Shown piece after piece: positions 19,786-30,132 of a DNA stretch of 64,000 nt. The DNA comes from Sphingomonas sp. (lineage in GTDB: Bacteria; Pseudomonadota; Alphaproteobacteria; Sphingomonadales; Sphingomonadaceae). The notes under the pieces are model-generated. The model did no database searches and had not been told where the DNA came from. It saw only the letters and a program-made list of their open reading frames with translations. The translations under genes and the position numbers were made by a program. Positions within the stretch are counted from its first letter, which is position 1. Each line of letters begins with the position of its first letter. The stretch covers positions 310,001 through 374,000 of the forward strand of contig NZ_JAFKLZ010000002.1 of the NCBI RefSeq assembly GCF_017304615.1, written 5' to 3'.

Positions 19786-20250
19786 ATGCACCTGTTACCC
19801 ATGACCGACGCGCATTTCGCCTGGCTGCTCGGTGAGCCTGCGCCGGCCGACGCGCCTCGCCTGCCCGAAGGTGGCATCACGCCGCCCGAGATCACGGAGC
19901 TGCTGCGTGGCGTCGCGGCGGAGGTCGGCGGCGAGGCGGCGTGGATGATGGTGGTAGACGGCGAGGGCGTGGGGATGATCAGCGTCAAGGAACGCGATCC
20001 GCAGGGGCGCTGGGACATCGGCTACGGCGTCGCGCCGTCGCGTGAGAGGCGGGGCCACGCCTCCGCCGCAGTGGCTGCGCTCATAGAGGTCGCCCGTGCA
20101 AGCGGCGCCTCCGGCTTGACCGCGGAGACCTTGCCCGACAGTGGAGCATCGCCGGCACTGCTCCGGCGCAATGGTTTTACGTGCATCGGTCAATTCGACC
20201 ATCCGGAGGATGGCATCGTGGATCAATGGGTGTTGGAGTGGGGCAAGTGA
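19786..20250 (+). CDS. GNAT-family N-acetyltransferase
   Basis: The 154-residue protein has the GNAT core: a beta strand with [10 protein letters not shown], then [20 protein letters not shown], the acetyl-CoA pyrophosphate loop (R-x-x-G-x-A) and helix, and a C-terminal [13 protein letters not shown] typical of small-molecule or protein N-acetyltransferases. Substrate unknown. ATG 19786 is preferred over GTG 19771, since GGAAGG lies 7 bases upstream and 19771 would fall within the terminator's exit. Its stop overlaps the pheS start in GTGA, so it is translationally coupled to pheS. Confidence 0.87.
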   Translation: MHLLPMTDAHFAWLLGEPAPADAPRLPEGGITPPEITELLRGVAAEVGGEAAWMMVVDGEGVGMISVKERDPQGRWDIGYGVAPSRERRGHASAAVAALIEVARASGASGLTAETLPDSGASPALLRRNGFTCIGQFDHPEDGIVDQWVLEWGK

Positions 20251-21338
20251 GCGATTTGGATCAGATGCAGGCGGACTTGATCGGCCGCATCGCCGACGCC
20301 GATCTCGCGCAGCTTGAGGACATCCGCGTGTCCGCGCTCGGCAAGTCGGGTAGCGTCACGGCGTTGCTCAAGACGCTGGGCGGGATGTCGCCCGAACAGC
20401 GCCAGGTCGAGGGGCCGCGCATCCAGGGTCTGCGCGAAGCGGTGAGCGATGCGCTGACCAGCCGCAAGGCCGGGCTGGAACGCGCCGCGCTCGACGCGAG
20501 ACTCGCGAGCGAGACCCTCGACATGACGCTGCCCGCCGACATCCCGCCGACCGGCACGATCCATCCGGTCAGCCAGGTGATGGACGAACTGGCGGAAATC
20601 TTCGCCGACCTGGGCTTCGCGGTCGCGACCGGGCCGGAGATCGAGAACGACTGGTACAATTTCACCGCGCTCAACATCCCCGAGACGCATCCGGCGCGGG
20701 CGATGCACGATACTTTCTACCTCGCGGGCGAGCATGAGCAGCCGATGGTGCTGCGCACGCACACCTCGCCGGTCCAAATCCGCGCGATGCAGGCGGCGGG
20801 CGGCAACCAGCCGGTGCGGATCATCGCGCCCGGCCGCACCTATCGTTCCGACAGCGACGCGACGCACACGCCGATGTTCCATCAGGTCGAGGGGCTGGTG
20901 ATCGACAAGGGCATCACGCTCGGCCACCTCAAATGGACGCTCGAAACGTTCCTGAAAGCGTTCTTCGAGCGCGACGATATCGTGCTGCGGCTGCGTCCGA
21001 GTTACTTCCCCTTCACCGAGCCGTCGGCGGAGGTCGACGTCGGCTATCAGATCGTGAACGGCAAGCGCGTCATCGGCGGGTCCGGCGGCGGCAACGGCGG
21101 CGGCTGGATGGAAGTGCTCGGCTCGGGCATGGTCCACCGCACCGTGATCGAAGCTGGCGGCTACGACCCGAATGAGTGGCAGGGTTTCGCGTTCGGCTGC
21201 GGGATCGACCGGCTCGCGATGCTCAAATACGGGATGGACGATCTACGCGCCTTCTTCGACGGCGACGTGCGCTGGCTGAAGCATTACGGTTTCTCCGGCC
21301 TCGACGTCCCCACGCTCAGCGGAGGAGTCGGCGCATGA
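20247..21338 (+). CDS. pheS: Phenylalanine--tRNA ligase alpha subunit
   Basis: PheS holds the class II catalytic core that activates phenylalanine and charges tRNA-Phe as an (alpha-beta)2 tetramer with PheT. The 363-residue protein has an N-terminal coiled-coil arm, then [19 protein letters not shown], motif 2 ([20 protein letters not shown]) and motif 3 ([20 protein letters not shown]). GTG 20247 is chosen since it begins the arm ([15 protein letters not shown]) and gives normal length; it overlaps the GNAT stop. Its stop overlaps the pheT start in ATGA. Confidence 0.97.
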   Translation: MSDLDQMQADLIGRIADADLAQLEDIRVSALGKSGSVTALLKTLGGMSPEQRQVEGPRIQGLREAVSDALTSRKAGLERAALDARLASETLDMTLPADIPPTGTIHPVSQVMDELAEIFADLGFAVATGPEIENDWYNFTALNIPETHPARAMHDTFYLAGEHEQPMVLRTHTSPVQIRAMQAAGGNQPVRIIAPGRTYRSDSDATHTPMFHQVEGLVIDKGITLGHLKWTLETFLKAFFERDDIVLRLRPSYFPFTEPSAEVDVGYQIVNGKRVIGGSGGGNGGGWMEVLGSGMVHRTVIEAGGYDPNEWQGFAFGCGIDRLAMLKYGMDDLRAFFDGDVRWLKHYGFSGLDVPTLSGGVGA

Positions 21339-23707
21339 AGTTCACCCTTTCGTGGCTCAAGGTCCACCTGATCACCGACGCCTCGCTCGACGAGATCGTC
21401 GAGGCGCTGACCCGCGTCGGGCTGGAGGTCGAGGGCGTCGAGAATCCGGGTGAGCGGCTGGAGGGGTTCCGCGTCGCCAAGGTGCTGACCGCCGAACGCC
21501 ATCCGCAGGCCGACAAGCTGCAAGTGCTGACCGTCGATACCGGCGACGGCAAGCCGCTCCAGGTCGTGTGCGGTGCGCCCAATGCGCGCGCCGGGCTGGT
21601 CGGCGTGCTCGGCCTGCCCGGCGCCACGGTGCCCGCCAACGGCATGGAGCTGAAGGTCTCCGCGATCCGCGGCGTCGAATCGAACGGCATGATGTGCTCG
21701 ACGCGCGAACTCGAACTCGGCGACGACCATGACGGCATCATCGAACTGCCCGCGGATGCCCCGGTCGGGACGAGCTTCGCCGATTATCGCCAGCTCAACG
21801 ATCCGGTGATCGACGTCAGCATCACGCCCAATCGCCAGGATTGCATGGGCGTGCGCGGGATCGCGCGCGATCTGGCGGCGGCGGGACTCGGGACGTTGAA
21901 GCCGCTGGCGGATATCCTCGCCTATCTGCCAGCGATCGACGCGCAGGGTGCCGGCCCGGATGTGCGCACCGGCGACACCGCCGGCTGCCCGGCGTTCTAC
22001 GCTCAAATTGTAACGGGCGTTACAAATGGTGCGTCTCCTGATTGGCTGCAGCGCCAGCTGCTCGCGATCGGGCAAAAGCCGATTTCGGCGCTGGTCGACA
22101 TCACCAATTTCATCATGATCGGCCTCGGCCGGCCCTTGCACGTCTACGACCGCGCCAAGCTCAGCGGGGCGCTGGTCGCGCGCAAGGCGAAGGCCGGCGA
22201 ACAGGTGCTGGCGCTCAACGGCAAGACCTATGCGCTCGACGAGAGCATGACGGTGATCGCCGACGACGCGAGCGTGCACGACATCGGCGGTATCATGGGC
22301 GGCGAGCATTCGGGCGTGTCGGACGGCACCACCGACGTGCTGATCGAATGCGCCTATTTCGATCCCGATCATATCGCGCGCACCGGCCAGAAGCTGATGC
22401 TGACCAGCGACGCACGCCAGCGGTTCGAGCGGGGCGTGGATCCGGCGTTCCTCGACGAGGGGCTGGAGATCGCGACGCGTATGGTGCTGGCACTGTGCGG
22501 CGGGACGGCGAGCGCGGTGACGCGCGCGGGCCGGCCGCCGGTCGCGCCGCGCACCGTTCAGTACGATCCGCAGCGCGCCGAGACGCTCGGCGGGCTGATG
22601 GTCGCGCCCGATCGGCAGAAGGACATCCTCGAACGCCTCGGTTTCACCGTCGCCGACGACTGGGCCGTCACCGTGCCGACGTGGCGCCGCGACGTCGATG
22701 GCCCCGCCGACCTGGTCGAGGAAGTGATCCGCATCGAGGGTATCGACAACGTGCCCTCGACCCCGCTGCCACGCATGCCCGGCGTCGCCCGCCCGACCGC
22801 GACGCCCGAGCAGAAGCTGGAGCGCAAGGTCCGCCGCGCCGCCGCCGCGCGCGGGCTCGACGAAGCGGTGACGTGGAGTTTCGTCAGCCAGACCGAAGCC
22901 GACGCGTTCGGCGGTGGGGCGTGGAGCCTCGCGAACCCCATCAGCGAGGACCTCAAGGTCATGCGCCCCTCGCTGCTGCCCGGGCTGTTGTCGGCGGCGG
23001 CGCGCAACGCCAATCGCGGCGCGACCGGCATCCGGCTGTTCGAGCTCGGCCGCCGCTACCTCGCCGATGCCGAGCGCCCGACGCTGGGCGTGGTGCTGGC
23101 GGGTGACAAGCGCGCGCGCGGTTGGGCGGCGGGCAAGGCCGCGCCGTACGACGCGTTCGACGCCAAGGCCGAAGCGCTGGCGCTGCTCGCCGCGGCGGGC
23201 GCGCCCGTCGACAATCTGCAGGTGATGGGGGAGGCCGGCGACACCTGGCATCCCGGCCAGTCGGGCACGCTGCGGCTTGGGCCGAAGACGGTGCTGGCCG
23301 CGTTCGGCATGGTCCATCCGCTCACCGCCAGGGCGTTCGACCTCGATGGTCCGGTCGCCGCGGTCGAGCTGTATCTCGACGCGATCCCGGCCAAGCGCGG
23401 CGCTACGGGTTTCATGCGCCCGGCCTACACGCCGCCCGCGCTGCAGGCGGTCAAGCGCGACTTCGCCTTCACCGTGCCCTCAGGCCTGACGGCGGACGCG
23501 CTGGTGCGCGCGGTCAGGGGCGCCGACAAGATGACGATCGTTGCCGCGCGCGTTTTCGACCTGTTCGAACGCGACGGCGTCAAGTCGATGGCGATCGAAG
23601 TCACGCTGCAACCGGCCGACAAAAGCTTCACCGACGACGACCTGAAAAGCATCGCGGCGAAGGTCGTCGCGGCGGCGGAAAAGCTGGGAGCGAGTTTGCG
23701 GGGCTGA
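21335..23707 (+). CDS. pheT: Phenylalanine--tRNA ligase beta subunit
   Basis: The 790-residue protein starts [12 protein letters not shown] and carries, in order, the tRNA-binding OB domain (about 40-150, with [20 protein letters not shown]), B3/B4 editing domain, B5 domain, the core fold and the C-terminal ferredoxin-like anticodon-binding domain (about 695-790, [20 protein letters not shown]). PheT edits Tyr-tRNA-Phe and binds the tRNA. ATG 21335 overlaps the pheS stop; the apparently longer frame upstream is within pheS. Length fits the family. Confidence 0.97.
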   Translation: MKFTLSWLKVHLITDASLDEIVEALTRVGLEVEGVENPGERLEGFRVAKVLTAERHPQADKLQVLTVDTGDGKPLQVVCGAPNARAGLVGVLGLPGATVPANGMELKVSAIRGVESNGMMCSTRELELGDDHDGIIELPADAPVGTSFADYRQLNDPVIDVSITPNRQDCMGVRGIARDLAAAGLGTLKPLADILAYLPAIDAQGAGPDVRTGDTAGCPAFYAQIVTGVTNGASPDWLQRQLLAIGQKPISALVDITNFIMIGLGRPLHVYDRAKLSGALVARKAKAGEQVLALNGKTYALDESMTVIADDASVHDIGGIMGGEHSGVSDGTTDVLIECAYFDPDHIARTGQKLMLTSDARQRFERGVDPAFLDEGLEIATRMVLALCGGTASAVTRAGRPPVAPRTVQYDPQRAETLGGLMVAPDRQKDILERLGFTVADDWAVTVPTWRRDVDGPADLVEEVIRIEGIDNVPSTPLPRMPGVARPTATPEQKLERKVRRAAAARGLDEAVTWSFVSQTEADAFGGGAWSLANPISEDLKVMRPSLLPGLLSAAARNANRGATGIRLFELGRRYLADAERPTLGVVLAGDKRARGWAAGKAAPYDAFDAKAEALALLAAAGAPVDNLQVMGEAGDTWHPGQSGTLRLGPKTVLAAFGMVHPLTARAFDLDGPVAAVELYLDAIPAKRGATGFMRPAYTPPALQAVKRDFAFTVPSGLTADALVRAVRGADKMTIVAARVFDLFERDGVKSMAIEVTLQPADKSFTDDDLKSIAAKVVAAAEKLGASLRG

Positions 23708-23708
23708 C

Positions 23709-24569
23709 ATGATCGAACTTGTCGGCCCCGGCCTGTCCGCCACGATCAACCCGCTAGGCGCGGAACTGATCAGCCTGCGCGACGCCCAAGGCCGCGAGTT
23801 GATGACCGACGCCGATCCAGCGTTCTGGACCGGCCACGCGCCGATTCTGTTCCCGATCGTGGGCCGGCTGAACGGCGACGTGCTGCGGATCGGCGGGCGC
23901 GACTATCCGATGAAACAGCACGGCTTCGCGCGCCGGATGACGTGGGATGTGGTCGGGGCCGGGGCGGACGCGGTGACGCTGCGGTTGCGCGACGATGAAG
24001 CCACGCGCGCCAGCTACCCCTTCGCGTTCGATCTCGCGATCCTCTACGCGATCGAGGAAACGAGCCTGTCCTGGGTCGTCCGCGTTTCCAACCCCGGCCA
24101 GGATCCGCTGCCGTTCAGCATCGGCTTTCACCCTGCGTTCGCCTGGCCGCTGCCCTATGGCCAGCCGCGCGGGGCGCATCGCATCGTGTTCGATCGCGAA
24201 GAAGAGGGCCGCGTCATCGAACTGCAGGACGGGCTGTTCGCCGCAACGCGGCCGTCGCCGCTGGCGGGGCGCGCGCTGGCGCTGGCGGACGACCTGTTCG
24301 CCGACGACGCGCTGATCTGGTCGCCGGTCGCCTCGCAGTCGGTCACTTATGGCGCGGCGGACGGCCCGCAATTGCGGGTCGATTTCCCCGATACGCCCGA
24401 CCTGGGCGTGTGGACCAAGCCCGGCGCGCGCTTCGTCTGCATCGAGCCGTGGCATGGCCATGCCGATCCGGCGGGCTTCACCGGCGATTTCCGCGACAAG
24501 CCGGGCGTGATCGAGATCGCACCCGGCGACGAGTGGACCTGTTCGATGCAGGTGACGTTGCTCGCCTGA
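23709..24569 (+). CDS. Aldose 1-epimerase (galactose mutarotase-like) family protein
   Basis: The 286-residue protein is a galactose-mutarotase-fold enzyme of the LacX/YihR-like group. Supporting blocks are AELISLRDAQGRELM at the start, KQHGFARRMTWDV with the catalytic-type His, SIGFHPAFAWPL and the C-terminal CIEPWHGHADP. Members interconvert alpha and beta anomers of sugars or hexose-6-phosphates; substrate here is unknown. It starts 1 base after the pheT stop and is followed by prfC 18 bases later, so it may be co-transcribed with translation genes without functional connection. Confidence 0.85.
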   Translation: MIELVGPGLSATINPLGAELISLRDAQGRELMTDADPAFWTGHAPILFPIVGRLNGDVLRIGGRDYPMKQHGFARRMTWDVVGAGADAVTLRLRDDEATRASYPFAFDLAILYAIEETSLSWVVRVSNPGQDPLPFSIGFHPAFAWPLPYGQPRGAHRIVFDREEEGRVIELQDGLFAATRPSPLAGRALALADDLFADDALIWSPVASQSVTYGAADGPQLRVDFPDTPDLGVWTKPGARFVCIEPWHGHADPAGFTGDFRDKPGVIEIAPGDEWTCSMQVTLLA

Positions 24570-24587
24570 CCCGCTAAGGGCCGCGCG

Positions 24588-26120
24588 ATGACCCAGATTT
24601 CGGATCGCCGCACGTTCGCGATCATTTCCCACCCCGACGCCGGCAAGACCACGCTGACCGAGAAGCTGCTGTATTTCGGCGGCGCGATCCACTTGGCCGG
24701 TGAAGTGAAGGCTCGCGGCCAGAACCGCCGCGCGCGGTCGGACTGGATGAAAATCGAGCAGCAGCGCGGGATTTCCGTCACCTCATCGGTGATGACGTTC
24801 GAGCGCGACGGCATCACCTTCAACCTGCTCGACACGCCGGGGCACGAGGATTTCAGCGAGGACACCTATCGCACGCTGACCGCGGTCGATTCGGCGGTGA
24901 TGGTGATCGACGCCGCGCGCGGGATCGAAGCGCAGACGCGCAAGCTGTTCGAAGTGTGCCGGTTGCGGTCGGTGCCGATCATCACGTTCGTCAACAAGGT
25001 CGATCGCGAGGGCCGCGACCCGTTCGAATTGCTCGACGAGATCGCCGATATGCTGGCGCTCGACGTATGCCCGATGTCATGGCCGGTCGGGATGGGCGGG
25101 CAGTTCGAGGGCGTGCTGAACCTGGCCGACAATACGGTCGCGCGGCCCGAGGGCGACAGCCGCACGTTCCAGGGCAAGGTTGATGGCGACCCGACCCTGC
25201 CCGACGCAATCGCCGAGGAGATCGAGCTGGCGCAGGGCGGCTATGCCGCGTTCGACGCGGAAGCCTATCGCAACGGCGACCTGACTCCGGTCTATTTCGG
25301 TTCCGCGCTCAAGGATTTCGGGGTGGCCGAGCTGATCGCCGCGCTCGCCGCCTATGCCCCGCCGCCGCGCCCACAGCCGGCCGAGCCCGCGCCGGTCGCG
25401 CCCGACAATCCCGAAGTCACCGGCTTCATCTTCAAGGTGCAGGCCAACATGGACCCGCAGCATCGCGACCGTATCGCGTTCATGCGGCTGTGTTCGGGCA
25501 CGTTCAAGCGCGGCATGAAGCTGACACCGACCGGGCACGGCAAGCCGATCGCCGTGCATTCGCCGATCCTGTTCTTCGCGCAGAACCGCGAAGTCGCCGA
25601 CGAGGCGTTTCCCGGCGACATTATCGGCATTCCCAACCACGGCACGCTGCGGGTCGGCGATACGCTGAGCGAACGGGCCGACGTCCGCTTCACCGGCCTG
25701 CCCAATTTCGCGCCCGAAATCCTGCGCCGCGTCGCGCTGAAGGACCCGACCAAGACCAAGCAGCTCCGCAAGGCGCTCGACGACATGGCCGAGGAAGGCG
25801 TGACGCAGGTCTTCTATCCGGAGATCGGATCGAACTGGATCATCGGCGTGGTCGGGCAGCTCCAGCTCGAAGTGCTGATCAGCCGGCTGGAGGCGGAGTA
25901 CAAGGTCGCCGCCGGGCTGGAAATGGCGCCGTTCGAGACCGCGCGCTGGATTTCCGCCGACGATCCCGCCGACCTCAAGAACTTCGCCGACCTCAACCGG
26001 TCGGCGATGGCCAAGGACCGCGACGGCAACCCGGTCTATATGGCGAAGACGGCGTGGGACGTCGGCTATGTCGCCGACCGCTATCCCAAGGTGCGGTTCG
26101 CGGCGACCAGGGAACGCTAG
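24588..26120 (+). CDS. prfC: Peptide chain release factor 3
   Basis: RF3 is a GTPase that removes RF1 and RF2 from the ribosome after termination. The 510-residue product has G1 SHPDAGKT (14-21), a switch region with QQRGISVTSSVM, G3 DTPGHEDF (82-89), G4 NKVD (136-139) and the RF3-specific C-terminal domain. The internal FKVQANMDPQHRDRIAFMRL block separates it from EF-G. Its stop shares CTAG with the convergent MFS gene, so no terminator fits between them. Confidence 0.96.
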   Translation: MTQISDRRTFAIISHPDAGKTTLTEKLLYFGGAIHLAGEVKARGQNRRARSDWMKIEQQRGISVTSSVMTFERDGITFNLLDTPGHEDFSEDTYRTLTAVDSAVMVIDAARGIEAQTRKLFEVCRLRSVPIITFVNKVDREGRDPFELLDEIADMLALDVCPMSWPVGMGGQFEGVLNLADNTVARPEGDSRTFQGKVDGDPTLPDAIAEEIELAQGGYAAFDAEAYRNGDLTPVYFGSALKDFGVAELIAALAAYAPPPRPQPAEPAPVAPDNPEVTGFIFKVQANMDPQHRDRIAFMRLCSGTFKRGMKLTPTGHGKPIAVHSPILFFAQNREVADEAFPGDIIGIPNHGTLRVGDTLSERADVRFTGLPNFAPEILRRVALKDPTKTKQLRKALDDMAEEGVTQVFYPEIGSNWIIGVVGQLQLEVLISRLEAEYKVAAGLEMAPFETARWISADDPADLKNFADLNRSAMAKDRDGNPVYMAKTAWDVGYVADRYPKVRFAATRER

Positions 26121-27562
26121 GCGACCGCCCGTCCCGGGCGTACCAGCATCACCAGCCCGGCGATGGTCAACAGCCCGGCGACGATCCTCACCGGCCAGAT
26201 CGGGAACAGAACCAGCGCCACGATCCACACCACCAGCGCCGCCATCAGCAGGATCGAGCCCGTGATCTGCGACGGCGGCGGGGTCGGCACGTCATCGCCT
26301 TCCTCGATCCAGCCGCGCTTGAGCGGCTTGATCGCCAGGAACGCCAGCACCGCAGCGACGAGATAGAGGCACACGCCGATCATCGCGCCGACCGCGAGCG
26401 ACTGGTCGCCATATTTCGCCTTCAGCGATACCGACAGCGCGCCCATCAGCCATGGGCCGAGCCCGAGCCCCAACAGATTGTTGATCAGCAGGAACGTCCC
26501 CGACGTGCCCGCGCGCATCCGCGACGGGCCGAGGTGCTGGGTGGCGGTGATGATCGGCCCCAGCCACAGCGTATTGAGCGCGTTCGGTATCAACAGAATA
26601 ACCCAGGCAAGTACCGGCTGGGACGTGTTGAAGCCGAGGATGAACATCGGCGCCGTGATCAGCCACGCGATCGCGGGCACGCGGCAATACCAGGCGCGAT
26701 CGATCTTCCCTAACCGATCCGACACGACCCCGCCCAGGAAGATGCCGACCGACCCGCCGATCAGCAGCAACGCTCCCATGAACTGGCCGACCTTGATCAA
26801 TTGGTCATGCGCGGTCCAGCCGAACTGCACGGCGATGATCTTGGGCGCCCAGAGCGCCAGGCCGTATCCCGCCATCGAGCTGCACCCCGCGCCGACCGAC
26901 AACAGCCAATACGCCGGCTTGCGCATCACGATGGGCATCACCGACAGCGGCGACGGCGCACCCTTCACCGCGACGATCGGCGGGTAGCGGTCACGGACCA
27001 CCAGCAGGAACAGCGGCGCGACGATGATGCCGGCGACGCCCATTACGATGAAGGCGGTCTGCCAGTTCACGTTCTGCGCGATATACGCGCCGAGCAGGAC
27101 GCCGAGGCCCAGCCCGATCGGGATACCCATCGAATAGATTGCGAGCGCCTTGGCGCGCCGTTCGACCGGGAAATAGTCGGCGATCAGCGCGTAGGACGGC
27201 GCCGCGCCGCCCGCTTCGCCCGTCCCGACGCCGAGGCGATAGAGGAATAGCTGCCAGAAGCCGACCGCGGTGCCGCACAAGGCGGTGAACCCGCTCCACA
27301 CCACCAGCGATCCCGCGATCACGCGCGTCTTGCCCCAGCGGTCCGCCGCCAGCGCCAGCGGCACGCCGAGCACCGAATAGAGGATGGCAAAGGCGGTCCC
27401 GCCGATCGCGCCGAACTGCGCATCGTCGAGATTGAGGCTCGCCTGGATCGGCTTCGCGAGGATGCCGAGGATCTGGCGGTCGAGGAAATTGAAGGTGTAC
27501 ACGACCAGCAGCATCGCCAGCACGATCCCCGGATAGCCCGGCCGTTCGGTCCGCGTGGTCAT
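26117..27562 (-). CDS. MFS transporter, spinster-like
   Basis: A 481-residue protein with twelve or more hydrophobic helices. Near the N-terminus FNFLDRQILGILAKPIQ is the hallmark of the spinster/glycerol-3-phosphate-transporter-like subgroup, and GVPLALAADRWGKTRV is the MFS loop 2-3 motif. ATG 27562 follows GGGGAGAGG. The gene lies downstream of the TonB receptor on the same strand, with a terminator between them. In sphingomonads such pairs usually handle an aromatic or terpenoid-type substrate, but nothing here names it. Its 3' end overlaps prfC by CTAG. Confidence 0.88.
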   Translation of the reverse strand: MTTRTERPGYPGIVLAMLLVVYTFNFLDRQILGILAKPIQASLNLDDAQFGAIGGTAFAILYSVLGVPLALAADRWGKTRVIAGSLVVWSGFTALCGTAVGFWQLFLYRLGVGTGEAGGAAPSYALIADYFPVERRAKALAIYSMGIPIGLGLGVLLGAYIAQNVNWQTAFIVMGVAGIIVAPLFLLVVRDRYPPIVAVKGAPSPLSVMPIVMRKPAYWLLSVGAGCSSMAGYGLALWAPKIIAVQFGWTAHDQLIKVGQFMGALLLIGGSVGIFLGGVVSDRLGKIDRAWYCRVPAIAWLITAPMFILGFNTSQPVLAWVILLIPNALNTLWLGPIITATQHLGPSRMRAGTSGTFLLINNLLGLGLGPWLMGALSVSLKAKYGDQSLAVGAMIGVCLYLVAAVLAFLAIKPLKRGWIEEGDDVPTPPPSQITGSILLMAALVVWIVALVLFPIWPVRIVAGLLTIAGLVMLVRPGRAVA

Positions 27563-27575
27563 TCGCCTCTCCCCT

Positions 27576-27614
27576 GCAAAAACAGAGCCGGGCGCACCGC
27601 TGTGCACCCGGCTC
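27576..27614 (-). terminator. Intrinsic terminator between TonB receptor and MFS
   Basis: Reading leftward, GAGCCGGG pairs with CCCGGCTC through an inner GTGC/GCAC stem and a four-base loop, followed by TGTTTTTGC. The stem with U-run ends the TonB receptor message 20 bases after its stop and lies just before the MFS ribosome site. Confidence 0.8.
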
Positions 27615-27634
27615 CATTCCCCCTTAACGCGCTA

Positions 27635-30007
27635 TCAGAATTTGAGCGAGAAGGTTCCGAACACCTGGCGCGGGTTGCCGTAGAACACAGTCGCCACGCC
27701 CTCGCGGCCCAGCGTCGGGGTGACGCCGCCGGTCGGGGTGTAGATGATCGCCCCCGTCGCCGCATTGGCCGCGAGATACTGGTAACCCGCCGTCTTGTAA
27801 CGCTTGTCGGTGATGTTCTTGGCGTGGACTCCGAACGAATACTGGCCCTTCGACCCGAAGGTGTAGGTCAGGTTCGCGTCCCACAGCGTATAACCCGGCT
27901 GGTCGAGGAACGGGCTCGCCACTTCGAACTGATGCGTCAGGCTGCGATAGGATACCGTGGTCGATGCGTTGATCGAGCCAGAACCCACCGGCACGATCGT
28001 GCCGAGCGTGCCCGACATCGTCCATTTCGGCGTGTTCTGGAACTGCCGGTATTGCGACACCTCGGCGCCGGTCGGACCGATATAGCTCTTATATTTGGGG
28101 TCGATATAGCCAAGCGTGCCGGCGAAGGTGACGTTCGAACCCGGTCCGGCGAAACCCTTGGCGAGAACGGCGGTCGTTTCCAGTTCGACGCCGTTGATCT
28201 CCGCCTTCGCGGCGTTGGTCGTGATGCCGCAGAAGCTGGCGAGACCGTTGACCGTGCACGCGACCGATCCGGGAATCTGGACGTTCGAATAGTTGGCGTG
28301 GAAGCCGTCGATGGCCCAGGTCAACCGCTTGTCGAACGCCGAACCCTTCCAGCCGATTTCATAGCTTTTCACGACTTCGGGCTTGAACGACAGGAAGTTG
28401 TAGATGTCCTGATAGGTGCGGCCGGCCGCCGGATTGCTGATCGGCGCGGATGTGCCCGACCCGCGCGGGTCGAACCCCCCGCCCTTGAAGCCTTCCGAAT
28501 AGGAAGCGTACAGCATGTGGTTGTCGTTCGGCTTGAACGCCAGGCTGACGCGCGGCGTGAAGCGTTTGAAGTTGGCGGTGCCGCGGAAATTGGTGGCGGG
28601 CGCGCCGATCACGACGCCCGTGCCGCCGAATTCGGGCGACACGCCCAGCTTGTTGGCCTTGTAGATATAGGACTGGCGCTGATCCCAGGTGTAGCGCCCA
28701 CCGACCGACAGGCTGAACTGCGGGGTGAAGTCATAGGTGAAGTCGGCGAACACCGAAGAGGTCTCGGTCCGCACGTCGCCCGAGGTGTAGGCGTTGAGGG
28801 TCGGCAGCCCAAGCAGCGCGCCCTGCTGGTAGATCAGCACATCGAACGCCGTCGATGCCTTGGCACCCAGGTAGTAATAGCCGACCAGGCCGTTCAGCTT
28901 CGGACTCGAATAGAGCAGCTGGAATTCCTGGCTGGTCTGCTCGTTGCGATAGACTGCGGGCACGTCGACGTCGGTCTGCGGCGTCGCGTCAAAGTCGATC
29001 GGCGTAAAGCTGCGATCCTTGCGCCACGCGCTGATGCTCCGCAGCGTGAAGCCGCCGCCGAGCTTCGCGGTAGCCGCCATCGACAACCCGCCGGCCTGGA
29101 TGTCCTGCTTCGGGAAGGTGAGGCCGGCATTGGTGTCGAACTCGTTCGACAGCACCGGCGACCCGTTGAGCAAACCGGCGAAGAGGCGGTGGCCGTTGCG
29201 CGGATTGGACTTGTCGTGAGTATAATCGCCGGTCACGCGGACGAACAGTCCGCCATCGGGGCTTTCGAACTCGATCGTGCCGCGGCCCGCCCAGACGTTC
29301 TTGTTGTAATTGTCGATGCCAAGGAAGCGGTTCTTGCCGAACCCGTCACGCGTCAGCCGCGCGCCCGACACGCCGATGCGCACCAGATCGCCGATCGGCG
29401 CGGACAGGCTGACGATGCCGTCGGCCTGATTGTACGAACCGTACGTGCCGCGCACCGAGGCCGAAAAATCGTCGGGCAGCCGCTTGGTCACATATTTGAT
29501 CGCCCCGCCGATCGTGTTGCGGCCATAGAGCGTGCCCTGCGGCCCGCGCAGCACTTCGATCCGCTCGACGTCATAGATGTCGAGCACCGCGGCCTGGGGA
29601 CGGTTGAGATAGACGTCGTCGAGATAGATGCCGATGCCCGCTTCGAACCCCGGCACGGGATCCTGCTGGCCCACACCGCGGATAAAGGCGGCAAGCGTCG
29701 AGTTGGTGCCGCGCGCATCCTTGATCGTGGTGTTGGGCGTGACAGTCTGCAGGTCGGTCAAGTCGATCGCGCCGATTTTGTCGAGCTTGTCGCCGCTCAG
29801 CGCGGTGACGGCGATCGGAACGTTAAGCAGGGTTTCCGAGCGGCGGCGTGCCGTAACGACGATGTCGCCAGTACCGCTGTCGTCCTGCGCCTCGGGCGCG
29901 GCCGGAGCGGGCGCGTCCTGCGCGTGCGCAGGCGTCGCGAACAATGCGACGGCGGCGGCTCCGCCATAGAGTGCCGTGCAAACATTGCGCATGCGAGTGC
30001 CGATCAT
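27635..30007 (-). CDS. TonB-dependent outer-membrane receptor
   Basis: The 790-residue protein has a signal peptide (ending AHAQ near residue 31), a TonB box (GDIVVTARRR), a plug domain (VPIAVTALSGDKLDKIG; FIRGVGQQDPVPGFEAGIGI; VEVLRGPQGTLYGRNTIGG-like segment near residue 135) and a 22-strand barrel ending in an aromatic residue (TFSLKF). It is of the TonB receptor class common in sphingomonads for uptake of siderophores, glycans or aromatic compounds. ATG 30007 follows GGGAGGGAGATGAC. The substrate is unknown. It is divergent from tetR with nested palindromes between them. Confidence 0.93.
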   Translation of the reverse strand: MIGTRMRNVCTALYGGAAAVALFATPAHAQDAPAPAAPEAQDDSGTGDIVVTARRRSETLLNVPIAVTALSGDKLDKIGAIDLTDLQTVTPNTTIKDARGTNSTLAAFIRGVGQQDPVPGFEAGIGIYLDDVYLNRPQAAVLDIYDVERIEVLRGPQGTLYGRNTIGGAIKYVTKRLPDDFSASVRGTYGSYNQADGIVSLSAPIGDLVRIGVSGARLTRDGFGKNRFLGIDNYNKNVWAGRGTIEFESPDGGLFVRVTGDYTHDKSNPRNGHRLFAGLLNGSPVLSNEFDTNAGLTFPKQDIQAGGLSMAATAKLGGGFTLRSISAWRKDRSFTPIDFDATPQTDVDVPAVYRNEQTSQEFQLLYSSPKLNGLVGYYYLGAKASTAFDVLIYQQGALLGLPTLNAYTSGDVRTETSSVFADFTYDFTPQFSLSVGGRYTWDQRQSYIYKANKLGVSPEFGGTGVVIGAPATNFRGTANFKRFTPRVSLAFKPNDNHMLYASYSEGFKGGGFDPRGSGTSAPISNPAAGRTYQDIYNFLSFKPEVVKSYEIGWKGSAFDKRLTWAIDGFHANYSNVQIPGSVACTVNGLASFCGITTNAAKAEINGVELETTAVLAKGFAGPGSNVTFAGTLGYIDPKYKSYIGPTGAEVSQYRQFQNTPKWTMSGTLGTIVPVGSGSINASTTVSYRSLTHQFEVASPFLDQPGYTLWDANLTYTFGSKGQYSFGVHAKNITDKRYKTAGYQYLAANAATGAIIYTPTGGVTPTLGREGVATVFYGNPRQVFGTFSLKF

Positions 30008-30068
30008 GTCATCTCCCTCCCAAATCCATATATCGTTCCTGCCGGGCGGCACCCGGTTGAACGCTTGT

Positions 30069-30116
30069 ACATCCCGCGTATACTGAAACCTGAACCGGGT
30101 TTCAACTTCGGGATGT
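30069..30116. promoter_or_regulatory. Nested inverted repeats between TonB receptor and TetR
   Basis: An outer pair (ACATCCCG 30069-30076 and CGGGATGT 30109-30116) encloses an inner pair (TGAAACC 30084-30090 and GGTTTCA 30098-30104). All arms are perfect; the centres differ by 1.5 bases. The site lies in the 125-base divergent intergenic region and is a probable TetR operator. Confidence 0.6.
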
Positions 30117-30132
30117 TGGGGAGAGACGATAA

